A stretch of 64,000 nt of DNA from Prochlorococcus marinus str. MIT 9401. GTDB taxonomy: Bacteria; Cyanobacteriota; Cyanobacteriia; PCC-6307; Cyanobiaceae. The notes under the pieces were generated by a model, which was not told the origin of the DNA, searched no databases, and saw only the letters and a list, made by a program, of their open reading frames with translations. This document shows positions 50,148 to 59,295 of this stretch, one piece after another; the first letter of the stretch is position 1; every line of letters starts with the position of its first letter. Location: NCBI RefSeq assembly GCF_000760095.1, contig NZ_JNAR01000004.1, positions 1 through 64,000 on the forward strand, read 5' to 3'. Both the position numbers and the translations under genes were made by a program.

Positions 50148-51059
50148 ATGGCAATTAAAGATTGGTATAAACTAACTTTTGAGATAGAAAGTGATTCAGA
50201 AGAAATTATTATTTGGAAATTAAATGAGCTGGGAATATTTAGTTTTTCATTTGAATATTTAATTAAAAATGAAAATAAAAAAGAGGTAAATATATGGCTT
50301 CCCATTAATGAATGGAGCAAGAGTTCTAGAAGTAGTTTTGAAAAAATAATTAGTGAACTTCTTGATATTAATGAATCTAAGAATCAATTTTTTCACTGGA
50401 GGATAATTAAAGAGGAGGATTGGTTGACAAGCTGGAAGAAATATTGGGCTCCTGAATTAGTAGGAAATTATTTTTTAATATTGCCTTGTTGGATAGATTT
50501 ACATGAAAAATTTAAAGATAAAAAAGTCATAAAAATTGATCCTGGAGCAGCTTTTGGTACAGGAAGTCATCCTTCGACTTATCTATGCTTGGAAAAAATG
50601 GAGAATATTTTATTATCTGATAAAAGCGTATTAGATATTGGGAGTGGTAGCGGGATTTTGAGTGTTGCCGCAAGATTGCTTGGTGCTAATGAGATTTGTG
50701 CAGTGGATAATGATTATCTAGCTATAAATTCAACTAACTCAAATTTTCAATTAAATTTCGGCAATTTGAAAAACTTAAATACATATTTGGGATCTTTTAA
50801 TGAGGTAATTATTAAAAATAAACTTAAACAATTTGATGTTGTTTTATGCAATATTCTTGCTGAAGTAATAAAAGAAATGATTCCAAATATTAATAAGTCC
50901 TTAAGAAACAATGGGGAAGTGATTTTCAGTGGAATTCTTAATTCACAAAAAGATGAAATTATAAAAATATTAAATCACAATAACTTGAAATTATTGGATG
51001 TATCAACTAAAAAAGATTGGGCATGCATTTCTGCTCAAAAAACCAACGATCTAATCTAA
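50148..51059 (+). CDS. prmA: Ribosomal protein L11 methyltransferase
   Basis: 303 residues. Trimethylates L11 using SAM. The N-terminal substrate-recognition domain holds [20 protein letters not shown]. The SAM domain has [49 protein letters not shown] and [17 protein letters not shown] (NILA motif). Length is normal. In an operon with serA. Confidence 0.95.
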   Translation: MAIKDWYKLTFEIESDSEEIIIWKLNELGIFSFSFEYLIKNENKKEVNIWLPINEWSKSSRSSFEKIISELLDINESKNQFFHWRIIKEEDWLTSWKKYWAPELVGNYFLILPCWIDLHEKFKDKKVIKIDPGAAFGTGSHPSTYLCLEKMENILLSDKSVLDIGSGSGILSVAARLLGANEICAVDNDYLAINSTNSNFQLNFGNLKNLNTYLGSFNEVIIKNKLKQFDVVLCNILAEVIKEMIPNINKSLRNNGEVIFSGILNSQKDEIIKILNHNNLKLLDVSTKKDWACISAQKTNDLI

Positions 51060-51193
51060 GTATAAGTTTTTCTTATAGATACTCTTTAATACATTTTATT
51101 GTGTCATTTTTTACTTCAAAAACTCACATATCGACTCAATCGATGTTAAAAATGTATTTGATAGGTATTAATTACCAACAATTTTTTATTTAA

Positions 51194-51493
51194 ATGGCTT
51201 CTTACAAAGTTACACTCATCAGCGAAGGTGAAGGACTCAATTCTACTATTGAAGTACCTGATGACCAGTACATCCTCGATGCGGCTGAAGAACAAGGTAT
51301 TGACCTTCCTTATTCCTGTCGAGCTGGAGCATGTTCAACATGTGCAGGAAAAGTTACTTCAGGTAGTGTTGATCAATCAGATCAGAGCTTCTTGGATGAT
51401 GACCAACTAGAAGCTGGTTTTGTCCTTACATGTGTTGCTTATCCAACATCTGACGTAACAATTACTACTCATGCTGAGGAAGAATTGTATTAA
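51194..51493 (+). CDS. petF: Plant-type [2Fe-2S] ferredoxin
   Basis: 99 residues. The four iron ligands are Cys42, Cys47, Cys50 and Cys80 in [16 protein letters not shown] and [15 protein letters not shown], exactly the photosynthetic ferredoxin spacing. It carries electrons from photosystem I to FNR and other reductases, and to the desaturases. Preceded by a long AT-rich leader and followed by a strong terminator (51539). Confidence 0.97.
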   Translation: MASYKVTLISEGEGLNSTIEVPDDQYILDAAEEQGIDLPYSCRAGACSTCAGKVTSGSVDQSDQSFLDDDQLEAGFVLTCVAYPTSDVTITTHAEEELY

Positions 51494-51538
51494 TTAGAAA
51501 AAATTAATTTTTTTAAGTTGATTATTCATTGTTTATCT

Positions 51539-51567
51539 GCCACCCTCTATAAAGGTGGCTTTTTTTT
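51539..51567 (+). terminator. Rho-independent terminator of ferredoxin gene
   Basis: GCCACC (51539-51544) pairs with GGTGGC (51554-51559), followed by eight T. It lies 46 bp after the ferredoxin stop, and the next gene starts four bases later. Confidence 0.9.
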
Positions 51568-51570
51568 GGA

Positions 51571-51939
51571 ATGAATAAATTTGAATTTTTCAAAACTGGA
51601 AGTGTTCATTCAAGTTATGGAGGTCAGTACAGTTATAAGGTAATTGGACCATGTTGCAGGCTATACGATAGAGAAGAGTTACCTTGGCCCTGTTCAAGGC
51701 TTGCCTGGAGAAGTAAGGAGCCAAGTTGGAGAAGAATTGGTTCTAGGTTCGTAGCTGATATGGCTTCAAGAAAATGCCCTTCTTACTCAGTACAGATTTT
51801 GGAGCCTGGATCAAAACCTGTTGAGACAGTTGTAACTCTTTTTTCAAAGAAATTTTCTTCTGATTTACAAGAATGGTGGTATAGCAAAAAACCAGGCTCA
51901 AAAGAGCCTGGTAATATCTTTCCCTCTGAAGTTACTTAG
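51571..51939 (+). CDS. Conserved hypothetical protein (cysteine/arginine-rich)
   Basis: 122 residues with four cysteines: GPCCRLYDREELPWPCSRLA, and MASRKCPSYSVQILEPG. RRIGSRFVADMASR and two WRSKEP/SWRR blocks give a basic character. Short strands suggest a small beta-rich fold. Follows the ferredoxin terminator closely; function unknown but apparently conserved in marine picocyanobacteria by its composition. Confidence 0.65.
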   Translation: MNKFEFFKTGSVHSSYGGQYSYKVIGPCCRLYDREELPWPCSRLAWRSKEPSWRRIGSRFVADMASRKCPSYSVQILEPGSKPVETVVTLFSKKFSSDLQEWWYSKKPGSKEPGNIFPSEVT

Positions 51940-51948
51940 ATTTAAATA

Positions 51949-52551
51949 CTATGCTTTTGGTTTTGGAGGCATGTAACCTTTTAAGCCTGTACATTCAAGA
52001 CTATCAATTGTATTAACCCCAGTTTGTGAGTTAGTTCCACTAGCTCTTTCACATAATGATTTTCTTTGAGAAAGATCAAGATTTGCATCAGTAAAGTCTG
52101 CCCCATCAATAATTGCTCCATCAAAAACACTTTTCATTAGCTCACCATTGGTAAGATTTGCATCTGTAAAATCAGCATTGTCAAAGCGTGTTGCATATGC
52201 AATTAGATCCGTCATATTGGCTCCTTTAAAACTAGAGTTTTTTGCAGTTGTTACGCTCATATATGCGCCTTGAAGATTAGCCTCTCCTAAATCTTGATTA
52301 GATAAATCATATTTAACATATTCAGTATTATGAAGGTCGGCACCGTGAAGATCATCTTTTAGTACGTCAACTGATGAAGGATCACTAGGATAGAGTGCGT
52401 TTGCAGAGATTGGATTAATAATTAAACCAATAATTAGTGGAAGAAAAATAAATAGTCTTTTACAAGACTTATGTAGTGATGAAAAAATAGAAACCATTTC
52501 GATCAACATCAATATAGAAAACCTATGACTATTATTCCATGGGTTGGTCAT
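51949..52551 (-). CDS. Pentapeptide repeat protein, exported
   Basis: 200 residues (a later start at 52500 is possible). Signal-like segment LFIFLPLIIGLIINPISANA, then pentapeptide repeats A(D/N)LxN... such as DLHGADLHN, ADFTDANLTN and ADFTDANLDLS (about 70-160), forming a right-handed beta helix. Two cysteines near the C-terminus (SLCER, LECTGL) may form a disulfide in the lumen or periplasm. Family members are structural or shielding proteins; partner unknown. Confidence 0.85.
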   Translation of the reverse strand: MTNPWNNSHRFSILMLIEMVSIFSSLHKSCKRLFIFLPLIIGLIINPISANALYPSDPSSVDVLKDDLHGADLHNTEYVKYDLSNQDLGEANLQGAYMSVTTAKNSSFKGANMTDLIAYATRFDNADFTDANLTNGELMKSVFDGAIIDGADFTDANLDLSQRKSLCERASGTNSQTGVNTIDSLECTGLKGYMPPKPKA

Positions 52552-52583
52552 TTGCGACCCTTCTTCTAACGAACTGTTGCAGT

Positions 52584-53522
52584 TTATTTTATTTCTGTCG
52601 TTAGAAAATCTTTTGCAAGCTGAGTATTTGGGAAAACTTTTTGAGCCTCTTTAAGCAAATCGCTTGGCGTAATTGCATTTTTATTGGTGTACCTTGGGCT
52701 TAAATGAGTAATAATCAATTTTTTTGAGTTAGACATTAATGCTGTTTTGGCAGCCATGATTGTTGTGGAATGTAGTTTTTCGTAGGCCATGCTTTCATCC
52801 TCTTCTGAAAATGTCGATTCATGTACTAGTAAATCGGCATTTTTTGATAATGAAACAGCTGATTCGCTAAAGACTGTATCTGTGCAATAAACAAAACTTT
52901 CACCCTTTCTAGGAGGTCCACAGAACTCTTTCCCATCAAATGTCCTGCCATCCTCTAATATTACTTTTTTACCTTGTTGTAGCTCTGAATAAATTGGTCC
53001 TGGTGATATTTTTAGAGACGCTGCTTTCTTGATATTAAATATACCTGGCTTATCTTTTTCACTAACTCGATAACCATAAGCAGGTATTTTATGTTTAAGG
53101 CAGGCGCAATTTACTTTTATTTTGTTGTTTTCAAATAGGATTTTATTTTCTGATGCAAAATTTTCAACTTCTACAAAATGCAATGGGAAAGATAATTTGC
53201 AAAAACTACTTTTAAGTGCAGAATTTACAAAACTACGTAACTCTGAAGGACCGTAAATTTCAATACCTTTACTATTTCCTGATAAACCTAGGGTAGCCAA
53301 AAGGCCAGGCAAACCATAAATATGATCTCCATGCATATGTGTAATAAATATTTTCTTGATTTGTGAAGATTTAATATTGCTTTTCATTATTTGATGTTGT
53401 GTTCCTTCACCACAATCAAAAAGCCAAACTTCTGAAGACTGTGATAATTTAAGTGCTAGGGAAGAAACATTTCTCGTTAAGGATGGTACTCCTGAGCTTG
53501 TTCCTAAGAAGGTGATATTCAC
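52584..53522 (-). CDS. rnz: Ribonuclease Z
   Basis: 312 residues, metallo-beta-lactamase fold. Processes tRNA 3' ends. Metal motif ITHMHGDHIYGLPG (His62, His64, Asp66, His67), preceded by LFDCGEGTQHQ. The later ligands are VHESTFSEEDES and LIITHLSPRY. The exosite loop region (PGPIYSELQQGKKVIL) is present. Length matches bacterial short RNase Z. Divergent from the SpoIID-like gene. Confidence 0.95.
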   Translation of the reverse strand: MNITFLGTSSGVPSLTRNVSSLALKLSQSSEVWLFDCGEGTQHQIMKSNIKSSQIKKIFITHMHGDHIYGLPGLLATLGLSGNSKGIEIYGPSELRSFVNSALKSSFCKLSFPLHFVEVENFASENKILFENNKIKVNCACLKHKIPAYGYRVSEKDKPGIFNIKKAASLKISPGPIYSELQQGKKVILEDGRTFDGKEFCGPPRKGESFVYCTDTVFSESAVSLSKNADLLVHESTFSEEDESMAYEKLHSTTIMAAKTALMSNSKKLIITHLSPRYTNKNAITPSDLLKEAQKVFPNTQLAKDFLTTEIK

Positions 53523-53611
53523 TTATTTATGATATTTTTATTTTTATATCTGGCTTAAATCTAGACTTTTAGTCAAACTTAGGCAAATTAAGCATTTGTT
53601 TTTTAAACAAA

Positions 53612-54787
53612 GTGATACTTAAATTCAAAAATAATTTTAGTAAGTGTTGCCTGATTACTATTTTGTTGATTTGTGTTTTTCAGAGTGAAAGTGCTTTTGG
53701 ATCTAGAGAGCCAATAATTAGAGTTTTGATATCAAAAAAAAATAATTTAAGGATTAGATCAGATAGATCAATTCCTATCACTATAGAGGGGGGATTTTTT
53801 TCAAATAAGAAAGTAAAAGGTTTAACTTTAAAAAATGAGAAAAATAGAAAAATTTTATATTTTGATAAAAATAAACAAAAAAAATATGACTTAAAAAGTA
53901 ATCAACAATTTCAAGTTAGATCTGCTGATGGAAGAGGTATATGGGTAGGTCAGAAGAGATTTTCTGGTAAGCTTAATCTTTTTATACTTGACTCTGAAAT
54001 ATTGGTAGTAAATGTTTTAGGAATAGAAAAATATCTTAGTAGTGTAGTGGGTTCAGAGATGCCAACCAAATGGCCTATTGAAGCATTAAAAGCACAAGCA
54101 ATTGCCTCTAGAACTTATGCTTTAAAGCAAAAGGGAAATAATTTATTTGATATTGATTCAACCCAGAAAAATCAAGTCTATAATGGCTTGGAGTCAAGAA
54201 CTTATAAAACTATCAGAGCAGTTAAAAGTACAAGATCATTGGTGTTGACTTATAAAAATAAATTAATTAATGCTTTGTTTCATAGCAGCTCAGGTGGAAT
54301 GACAGAAAATAGTCAAGATGTATGGAAGAACAAATATACATATTTATCAAGTGTGAAAGACTTTGATGATAATAATCCAAAATTTAGATGGCAAAAAAAA
54401 TTTTCGAGTGATGAATTAATAAATTTATTCCCCAAGATTGGAGGTTTAAGAAATATAGAGATTCTAGATATTACAAGTACGGGGAGGGTAAAAAATGTAA
54501 AACTTATTGGGGCATATGGTTCTGATCAAATGTCTGGGGTAGTTTTAAGAAAAAGATTAGGCCTCAATAGTAATTTCGTGAGATTTAAATTTTATGAGGA
54601 AGAGTTAAACAACAATTTTCCTATTAAAAAAGGGTTGATAGTTTTTGGACAGGGGTCAGGTCATGGAGTAGGAATGAGTCAATGGGGTGCTAAATATTTG
54701 GCGTCTAGAGGGCAAAAAGCTGAAAGAATACTAAAGTATTTTTATAGGGGAGTGCAGATTAAACCTTTTAGAAAAGATTACCTATAA
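53612..54787 (+). CDS. SpoIID/LytB domain protein (amidase enhancer-like)
   Basis: 391 residues, GTG start, N-terminal signal (CCLITILLICVFQSESAFGS). SpoIID core: VVGSEMPTKWPIEALKAQAI (E-M-x-x-x-W-P-x-x-A-L-x-x-Q), SSGGMTENSQDVWKN and GQGSGHGVGMSQWGAKYLAS. SpoIID proteins are lytic transglycosylase or amidase-activating factors of peptidoglycan remodelling; in cyanobacteria they act in the periplasm. Stop is 3 bp from truB's convergent stop. Confidence 0.92.
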   Translation: MILKFKNNFSKCCLITILLICVFQSESAFGSREPIIRVLISKKNNLRIRSDRSIPITIEGGFFSNKKVKGLTLKNEKNRKILYFDKNKQKKYDLKSNQQFQVRSADGRGIWVGQKRFSGKLNLFILDSEILVVNVLGIEKYLSSVVGSEMPTKWPIEALKAQAIASRTYALKQKGNNLFDIDSTQKNQVYNGLESRTYKTIRAVKSTRSLVLTYKNKLINALFHSSSGGMTENSQDVWKNKYTYLSSVKDFDDNNPKFRWQKKFSSDELINLFPKIGGLRNIEILDITSTGRVKNVKLIGAYGSDQMSGVVLRKRLGLNSNFVRFKFYEEELNNNFPIKKGLIVFGQGSGHGVGMSQWGAKYLASRGQKAERILKYFYRGVQIKPFRKDYL

Positions 54788-54790
54788 AGA

Positions 54791-55708
54791 TTATTTAGCA
54801 TTAAGGACTAATTTTGGATCTATGTATGATTGATTTTTATTTAAGAAGCCAATCCCAAGTAGTGTTTGTTTTTTATCTATTACTTTTATAGGTTTTTTAA
54901 AATCAAAAGACTCTCTTTCCTTAAAGTAATTAAGATCAACTTGAATAGCTCTTCCTGTTTGCCAAAAATTGATTTGTTCTTCATTAATTAAGACAAATGA
55001 TGAAATGTGATTTAGAGCAGAAATTGTTGGAATAATAAAATTTTTTGTGTCCCCACCCCTTTTTTCGATATCAGATATTTTGATCGAGTTTTGTTCATCA
55101 AAGCCACAAGCTGAAATTCTTTTTAACTCTAAAAGGCAACCTTCGGAATTGAGAATTTCTCCTAAATCTCTTGCAATTGCTCTTATATATGTGCCACCTG
55201 AACATTTGATTTTTATTTCTATAATTCCTTTTATTTGGTCCCATTTCATTAAAGTAAGTTCGTCTATTTTTACTTCTCTTGGTGCTAATTCAAAATGTTC
55301 ATTTCTGAAAGATTTTTTATAGGCTCTCTCACCACTAATATGCACACTAGATACTTTAGGCGGAATTTGTTTTATTATTCCTCTAAATTTATTTAAATAT
55401 TGATCCAATTTCTCATCGCTGAGTTTGGGCCAACTTTTTTGATTAATTATTTCGCCGTGAATATCATCAGTGTTAGTTCTTATACCTAATTTAATTTGTC
55501 CTATGTAAGTTTTACCCTGAGGAAGATATTGAATAAATCTTGTTGCACTTCCTATAGCAATTGGTAATGTTCCTATGACTTCTGGATCAAGAGTACCTGT
55601 GTGCCCAACCTTTTTTATGTTTAGTAACTTCCTTATTTGTTTAACACAATCATGGGAGGTACAGCCTTTTTCTTTATTTATTACTAAGAATCCATCTTTA
55701 GTTTCCAT
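54791..55708 (-). CDS. truB: tRNA pseudouridine(55) synthase
   Basis: 305 residues. Makes pseudouridine 55 in the tRNA T loop. Catalytic Asp41 in [20 protein letters not shown]; conserved [25 protein letters not shown] and [11 protein letters not shown] blocks. A C-terminal PUA-like end reads [13 protein letters not shown]. The frame starts [15 protein letters not shown], close to the usual N-terminus. Divergent from the methyltransferase gene. Confidence 0.96.
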   Translation of the reverse strand: METKDGFLVINKEKGCTSHDCVKQIRKLLNIKKVGHTGTLDPEVIGTLPIAIGSATRFIQYLPQGKTYIGQIKLGIRTNTDDIHGEIINQKSWPKLSDEKLDQYLNKFRGIIKQIPPKVSSVHISGERAYKKSFRNEHFELAPREVKIDELTLMKWDQIKGIIEIKIKCSGGTYIRAIARDLGEILNSEGCLLELKRISACGFDEQNSIKISDIEKRGGDTKNFIIPTISALNHISSFVLINEEQINFWQTGRAIQVDLNYFKERESFDFKKPIKVIDKKQTLLGIGFLNKNQSYIDPKLVLNAK

Positions 55709-55751
55709 TTTTAATATTAAGAATACTTTGAGAAAGATTTACAACCATTCT

Positions 55752-56525
55752 ATGATTTTTGTATTAGAAATTTATGCTAAAAAATTGAAAAATAATAGTT
55801 CTATTTTAAAAGAGTTTTTAGACAATGCTTTTAATTTGAAATCACATTTAATGGAATACTTATCCATTAAAGAATGTGATTTAGATGGATTCCTTGCAAA
55901 TGCAAAGATGAATTTGGCAAATTCACATCCTGGGGATGCTTTGAATGATGTGTCAGATTTTTATACTGAGATTGTTGGAGATCGCCATGTAGCAGATTTA
56001 GCGGCTTGGCATATTACAAGTAGGAACTACATAGCTGATACCTTAAAACTTCAACAGAGATTTTCACGAGATTTAGTTTTAGATTTTGGAGGAGGTATTG
56101 GTACACATGCCTTAGCTAACGCTATGTCTTCAAAAGTTAAGCATGTTTTTTTTGTAGATATTAATCAAACAAATAGAAATTTTGTTGAATACAGGGCAAA
56201 GAAATTAGGAGTCGAAAAAAAAATTACTTTTTGCAAGACAATTCAAGATACACAAATATTGAAATTTGATACGGTAGTTTGTCTTGATGTTTTGGAACAT
56301 CTTGCAGATCCAGCTTCTCAAATTAATACTTTCAATGAGATTATGGATAGTAATGCAATTGCTTTATTCAATTGGTACTTTTATAAAGGTGAAAAAAATG
56401 AATATCCTTTCCATATCGATGATGATAAGATTGTTGAAAAGTTTTTTAATACTCTTCAATCGAAGTTTTTAGAAGTTTTCCATCCTATTCTTATCACCAC
56501 TAGAGCTTATAAGAAAATTAGATAA
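55752..56525 (+). CDS. Class I SAM-dependent methyltransferase-like protein
   Basis: 257 residues from ATG at 55752 ([14 protein letters not shown]). The frame is open further upstream, but that part is antisense to truB and is rejected. SAM motif [40 protein letters not shown] and [20 protein letters not shown] (DVLEHL) are classical. Substrate unknown. Its stop overlaps rpmA by 8 bp. Confidence 0.85.
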   Translation: MIFVLEIYAKKLKNNSSILKEFLDNAFNLKSHLMEYLSIKECDLDGFLANAKMNLANSHPGDALNDVSDFYTEIVGDRHVADLAAWHITSRNYIADTLKLQQRFSRDLVLDFGGGIGTHALANAMSSKVKHVFFVDINQTNRNFVEYRAKKLGVEKKITFCKTIQDTQILKFDTVVCLDVLEHLADPASQINTFNEIMDSNAIALFNWYFYKGEKNEYPFHIDDDKIVEKFFNTLQSKFLEVFHPILITTRAYKKIR

Positions 56526-56778
56526 CTACATTAATTCTTTTTCTATTTTTTAAATTTCTTTTAATGCTTTCGAAACTTACAGTTCCTTCTTTAAGTGCGA
56601 AAAGTGTGTCATCCTTACCCTTCCCAACGTTTATTCCAGGCAAAAAGGATGTACCCCTTTGGCGTATGAGAATTGAACCAGCTGATACTTTTTCTCCTCC
56701 ATAAGCTTTTACACCAAGTCTTTTAGAATTTGAATCTCTTCCGTTCCTGGTGGAGCCAGTTCCTTTTTTGTGTGCCAT
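56518..56778 (-). CDS. rpmA: 50S ribosomal protein L27
   Basis: 86 residues: [40 protein letters not shown] and [20 protein letters not shown] are diagnostic of L27, near the peptidyl-transferase centre. Downstream of rplU by 9 bp. Convergent with the methyltransferase gene. Confidence 0.97.
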   Translation of the reverse strand: MAHKKGTGSTRNGRDSNSKRLGVKAYGGEKVSAGSILIRQRGTSFLPGINVGKGKDDTLFALKEGTVSFESIKRNLKNRKRINVVI

Positions 56779-56787
56779 TATAAATGT

Positions 56788-57228
56788 TTAATTTGTTGCT
56801 TTTTCAGATTTTGGTTTAGCTTCTTTTTTGATAGTTTCCTTTTTAGAGGATGACTTAGAAGAACTTTTACCTATCGATATTGATTTTACCATAACTCTTG
56901 TAAGTTCTTGTCTATGACCCATTTTTCTTCTCGTCTTTTTCTTGGGACGCATTTTATATACAAGGATTTTCTTATCTCTCTTGTGGGAAACTACCTCTAA
57001 TTCTATTTTGGCATCTTTAATATAAGGTTTTCCTATAGTTATTGAATCTTTGTTCTTTAAAAGTAAAACTTTTTCAAGTGTAATTTTATCTTTCTCTTTT
57101 GCATTTAGTCTGTCAATGTCATAATATCTGTTAACTTCAAACCAAAATTGTTGTCCTGAAGTTTCTGCTATTGCGTACAATTCATTACTTTTAGATGAAT
57201 TGCTAGAGGAGGTTTTAGAATTAGTCAT
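56788..57228 (-). CDS. rplU: 50S ribosomal protein L21
   Basis: 146 residues from ATG at 57228 (MTNSKTSSSNSSKSNELYAI); a TTG 18 codons upstream would add a non-L21 stretch and is rejected. L21 core: YAIAETSGQQFWFEVNRYYD, VLLLKNKDSITIGKPYIKDA and KKILVYKMRPKKKTRRKMGH. The N-terminal Ser/Asn extension and Lys/Ser-rich tail (SSSKSSSKKETIKKEAKPKS) are lineage features. Divergent from kaiB across 143 bp. Confidence 0.95.
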   Translation of the reverse strand: MTNSKTSSSNSSKSNELYAIAETSGQQFWFEVNRYYDIDRLNAKEKDKITLEKVLLLKNKDSITIGKPYIKDAKIELEVVSHKRDKKILVYKMRPKKKTRRKMGHRQELTRVMVKSISIGKSSSKSSSKKETIKKEAKPKSEKATN

Positions 57229-57371
57229 AAGTTGAGACGCTATTAGGCTCAAATTTATAATTTGATTAAGCCTAGGAAGCAATCATAAATGTTTGTATAT
57301 TTTCTTATTTTGTAGTGTAATAAGTCAAGGGTTTTTCTAAATCTTTTGATATCAATTTGAGGAGCTAAGGA

Positions 57372-57680
57372 ATGGCAGCAAGAAAAACATATATTTTAAA
57401 ACTCTATGTTGCTGGAAATACTCCTAATTCAATGAGAGCTTTAAATACTTTAAGAGAAATCTTAGAAAATGAATTTAAAGGAGTATATGCCTTAAAGGTC
57501 ATTGATGTGCTTAAGCAACCACAACTTGCCGAGGAAGATAAGATATTGGCTACACCAACTTTAGCTAAGATACTCCCCCCACCTGTAAGAAAAATTATTG
57601 GCGATCTTTCTGATAGAGAGAAAGTTTTAATTGGTTTAGATCTTCTTTTTGATGAATTATCGGAAAGTGAATATAGTTGA
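57372..57680 (+). CDS. kaiB: Circadian clock protein KaiB
   Basis: 102 residues, normal length. Thioredoxin-like and fold-switching: [40 protein letters not shown] and [20 protein letters not shown] with [14 protein letters not shown]. KaiB binds the CI ring of KaiC and drives dephosphorylation. kaiC follows 86 bp downstream. No kaiA and no kaiA-like remnant lies in the 143 bp to rplU. Confidence 0.97.
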   Translation: MAARKTYILKLYVAGNTPNSMRALNTLREILENEFKGVYALKVIDVLKQPQLAEEDKILATPTLAKILPPPVRKIIGDLSDREKVLIGLDLLFDELSESEYS

Positions 57681-57765
57681 TATGAGTAACATAAAGAAAA
57701 ACTTTTATAATTTATTTAAAGGTTGCTTAAACGTTTGTTTTTAATTAATTATTCTTAGCTGAACT

Positions 57766-59295
57766 ATGAAAGATAAGAAATTAACTAAGTCTAATAAAAT
57801 GCAGGTACAAAAACTGCCTACTGGAATAGAGGGGTTTGATGATGTTTGTAGGGGTGGCTTACCTGTCTCTCGAAGTACACTCGTAAGCGGTACATCAGGG
57901 ACTGGAAAAACTGTTTTTTCTCTGCAATATTTACACCATGGGATTTGTAATTTTGACGAGCCTGGTATCTTTGTCACATTTGAGGAGTCACCTTTAGATA
58001 TCATTAGAAATGCCGCAAGTTTTGGTTGGGATTTACAAGAATTAATTGATCAAAATAAGTTATTTATTTTAGATGCCTCTCCTGATCCTGATGGACAGGA
58101 TGTTGCAGGTAATTTTGACTTATCTGGATTGATTGAGAGAATTAGTTATGCGATAAGAAAATATAAAGCAAAAAGAGTTGCTATAGATTCAATAACTGCG
58201 GTCTTCCAACAGTATGACGCTATTTATGTTGTTAGAAGAGAAATTTTCAGACTCATAGCAAGATTAAAGGAAATTGGCGTTACAACGGTTATGACAACAG
58301 AAAGGGTTGATGATTACGGACCAATTGCTAGATATGGCGTGGAAGAATTTGTATCTGATAATGTTGTCTTATTAAGAAATGTGCTTGAGTCGGAGAAGAG
58401 AAGAAGAACATTAGAAGTTTTAAAGTTAAGAGGTACTGTACATATGAAAGGTGAATATCCATTCACCATGGGTTTGGATGGCATAAGTGTCTTTGCTCTT
58501 GGAGCAATGAGATTAACACAGAGATCCTCAAATATTAGGATTAGTTCTGGAGTTAAAGATCTTGATGATATGTGTGGTGGAGGATATTTTCAAGATTCAA
58601 TAATCCTCGCTACCGGAGCTACTGGTACCGGCAAGACAATGCTTGTATCAAAATTTGTTGAAGATGCATATAACAATAATGAGAGAGCAATACTCTTCGC
58701 ATATGAAGAATCTAGGGCTCAATTGCTTAGAAATGCCACTAGTTGGGGAATAGATTTTGAAAAGATGGAAAGTGATGGTTTATTAAAAATTATTTGTGCA
58801 TATCCTGAATCAACTGGTTTGGAAGATCACTTACAAATAATAAAAACACAAATTAACCAATTTAAACCAAAAAGAATGGCAATAGATTCTCTCTCAGCAT
58901 TGGCTCGAGGTGTAAGTTTAAATGCATTTAGACAGTTTGTAATTGCAGTTACTGGTTATACAAAACAAGAGGAAATAGCAGGGTTTTTTACAAATACTGC
59001 AGAAGAATTTATGGGAAGTCATTCCATTACTGATTCTCATATCTCAACAATTACTGACACTATACTTTTGCTGCAATATGTTGAAATAAAGGGAGAAATG
59101 GCTAGAGCCTTAAATGTTTTTAAAATGCGGGGTTCATGGCATGATAAACGAATCAGAGAATTCGTTATCACAAATAAAGGCCCTGAAATAAAAGATTCTT
59201 TTTCTAACTTTGAACAGATATTCAGTGGTGCCCCTCATAGAGTTGTTCCTGATTCAAATATACCGAATGTTTTTAAAGGCTTAGATATTGATTAG
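57766..59295 (+). CDS. kaiC: Circadian clock ATPase/kinase KaiC
   Basis: 509 residues, two RecA-like domains. Walker A loops GTSGTGKT (42-49) and GATGTGKT (284-291). Catalytic Glu pairs in VTFEESPLDI and FAYEESRAQLL. The autophosphorylation site is intact as THIST-equivalent TDSHISTITD (Thr422, Ser427, Thr428, matching S. elongatus 426/431/432). The C-terminal tail ends PNVFKGLDID, shorter than S. elongatus KaiC. Without KaiA the clock is expected to behave as an hourglass, known for Prochlorococcus. Convergent 4-bp overlap with nblS. Confidence 0.98.
   Translation: MKDKKLTKSNKMQVQKLPTGIEGFDDVCRGGLPVSRSTLVSGTSGTGKTVFSLQYLHHGICNFDEPGIFVTFEESPLDIIRNAASFGWDLQELIDQNKLFILDASPDPDGQDVAGNFDLSGLIERISYAIRKYKAKRVAIDSITAVFQQYDAIYVVRREIFRLIARLKEIGVTTVMTTERVDDYGPIARYGVEEFVSDNVVLLRNVLESEKRRRTLEVLKLRGTVHMKGEYPFTMGLDGISVFALGAMRLTQRSSNIRISSGVKDLDDMCGGGYFQDSIILATGATGTGKTMLVSKFVEDAYNNNERAILFAYEESRAQLLRNATSWGIDFEKMESDGLLKIICAYPESTGLEDHLQIIKTQINQFKPKRMAIDSLSALARGVSLNAFRQFVIAVTGYTKQEEIAGFFTNTAEEFMGSHSITDSHISTITDTILLLQYVEIKGEMARALNVFKMRGSWHDKRIREFVITNKGPEIKDSFSNFEQIFSGAPHRVVPDSNIPNVFKGLDID

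Noticed and set aside
55575-55751. N-terminal extension of the methyltransferase-like gene
   Set aside because: Antisense to the truB 5' end, lacking methyltransferase similarity; start set at 55752.
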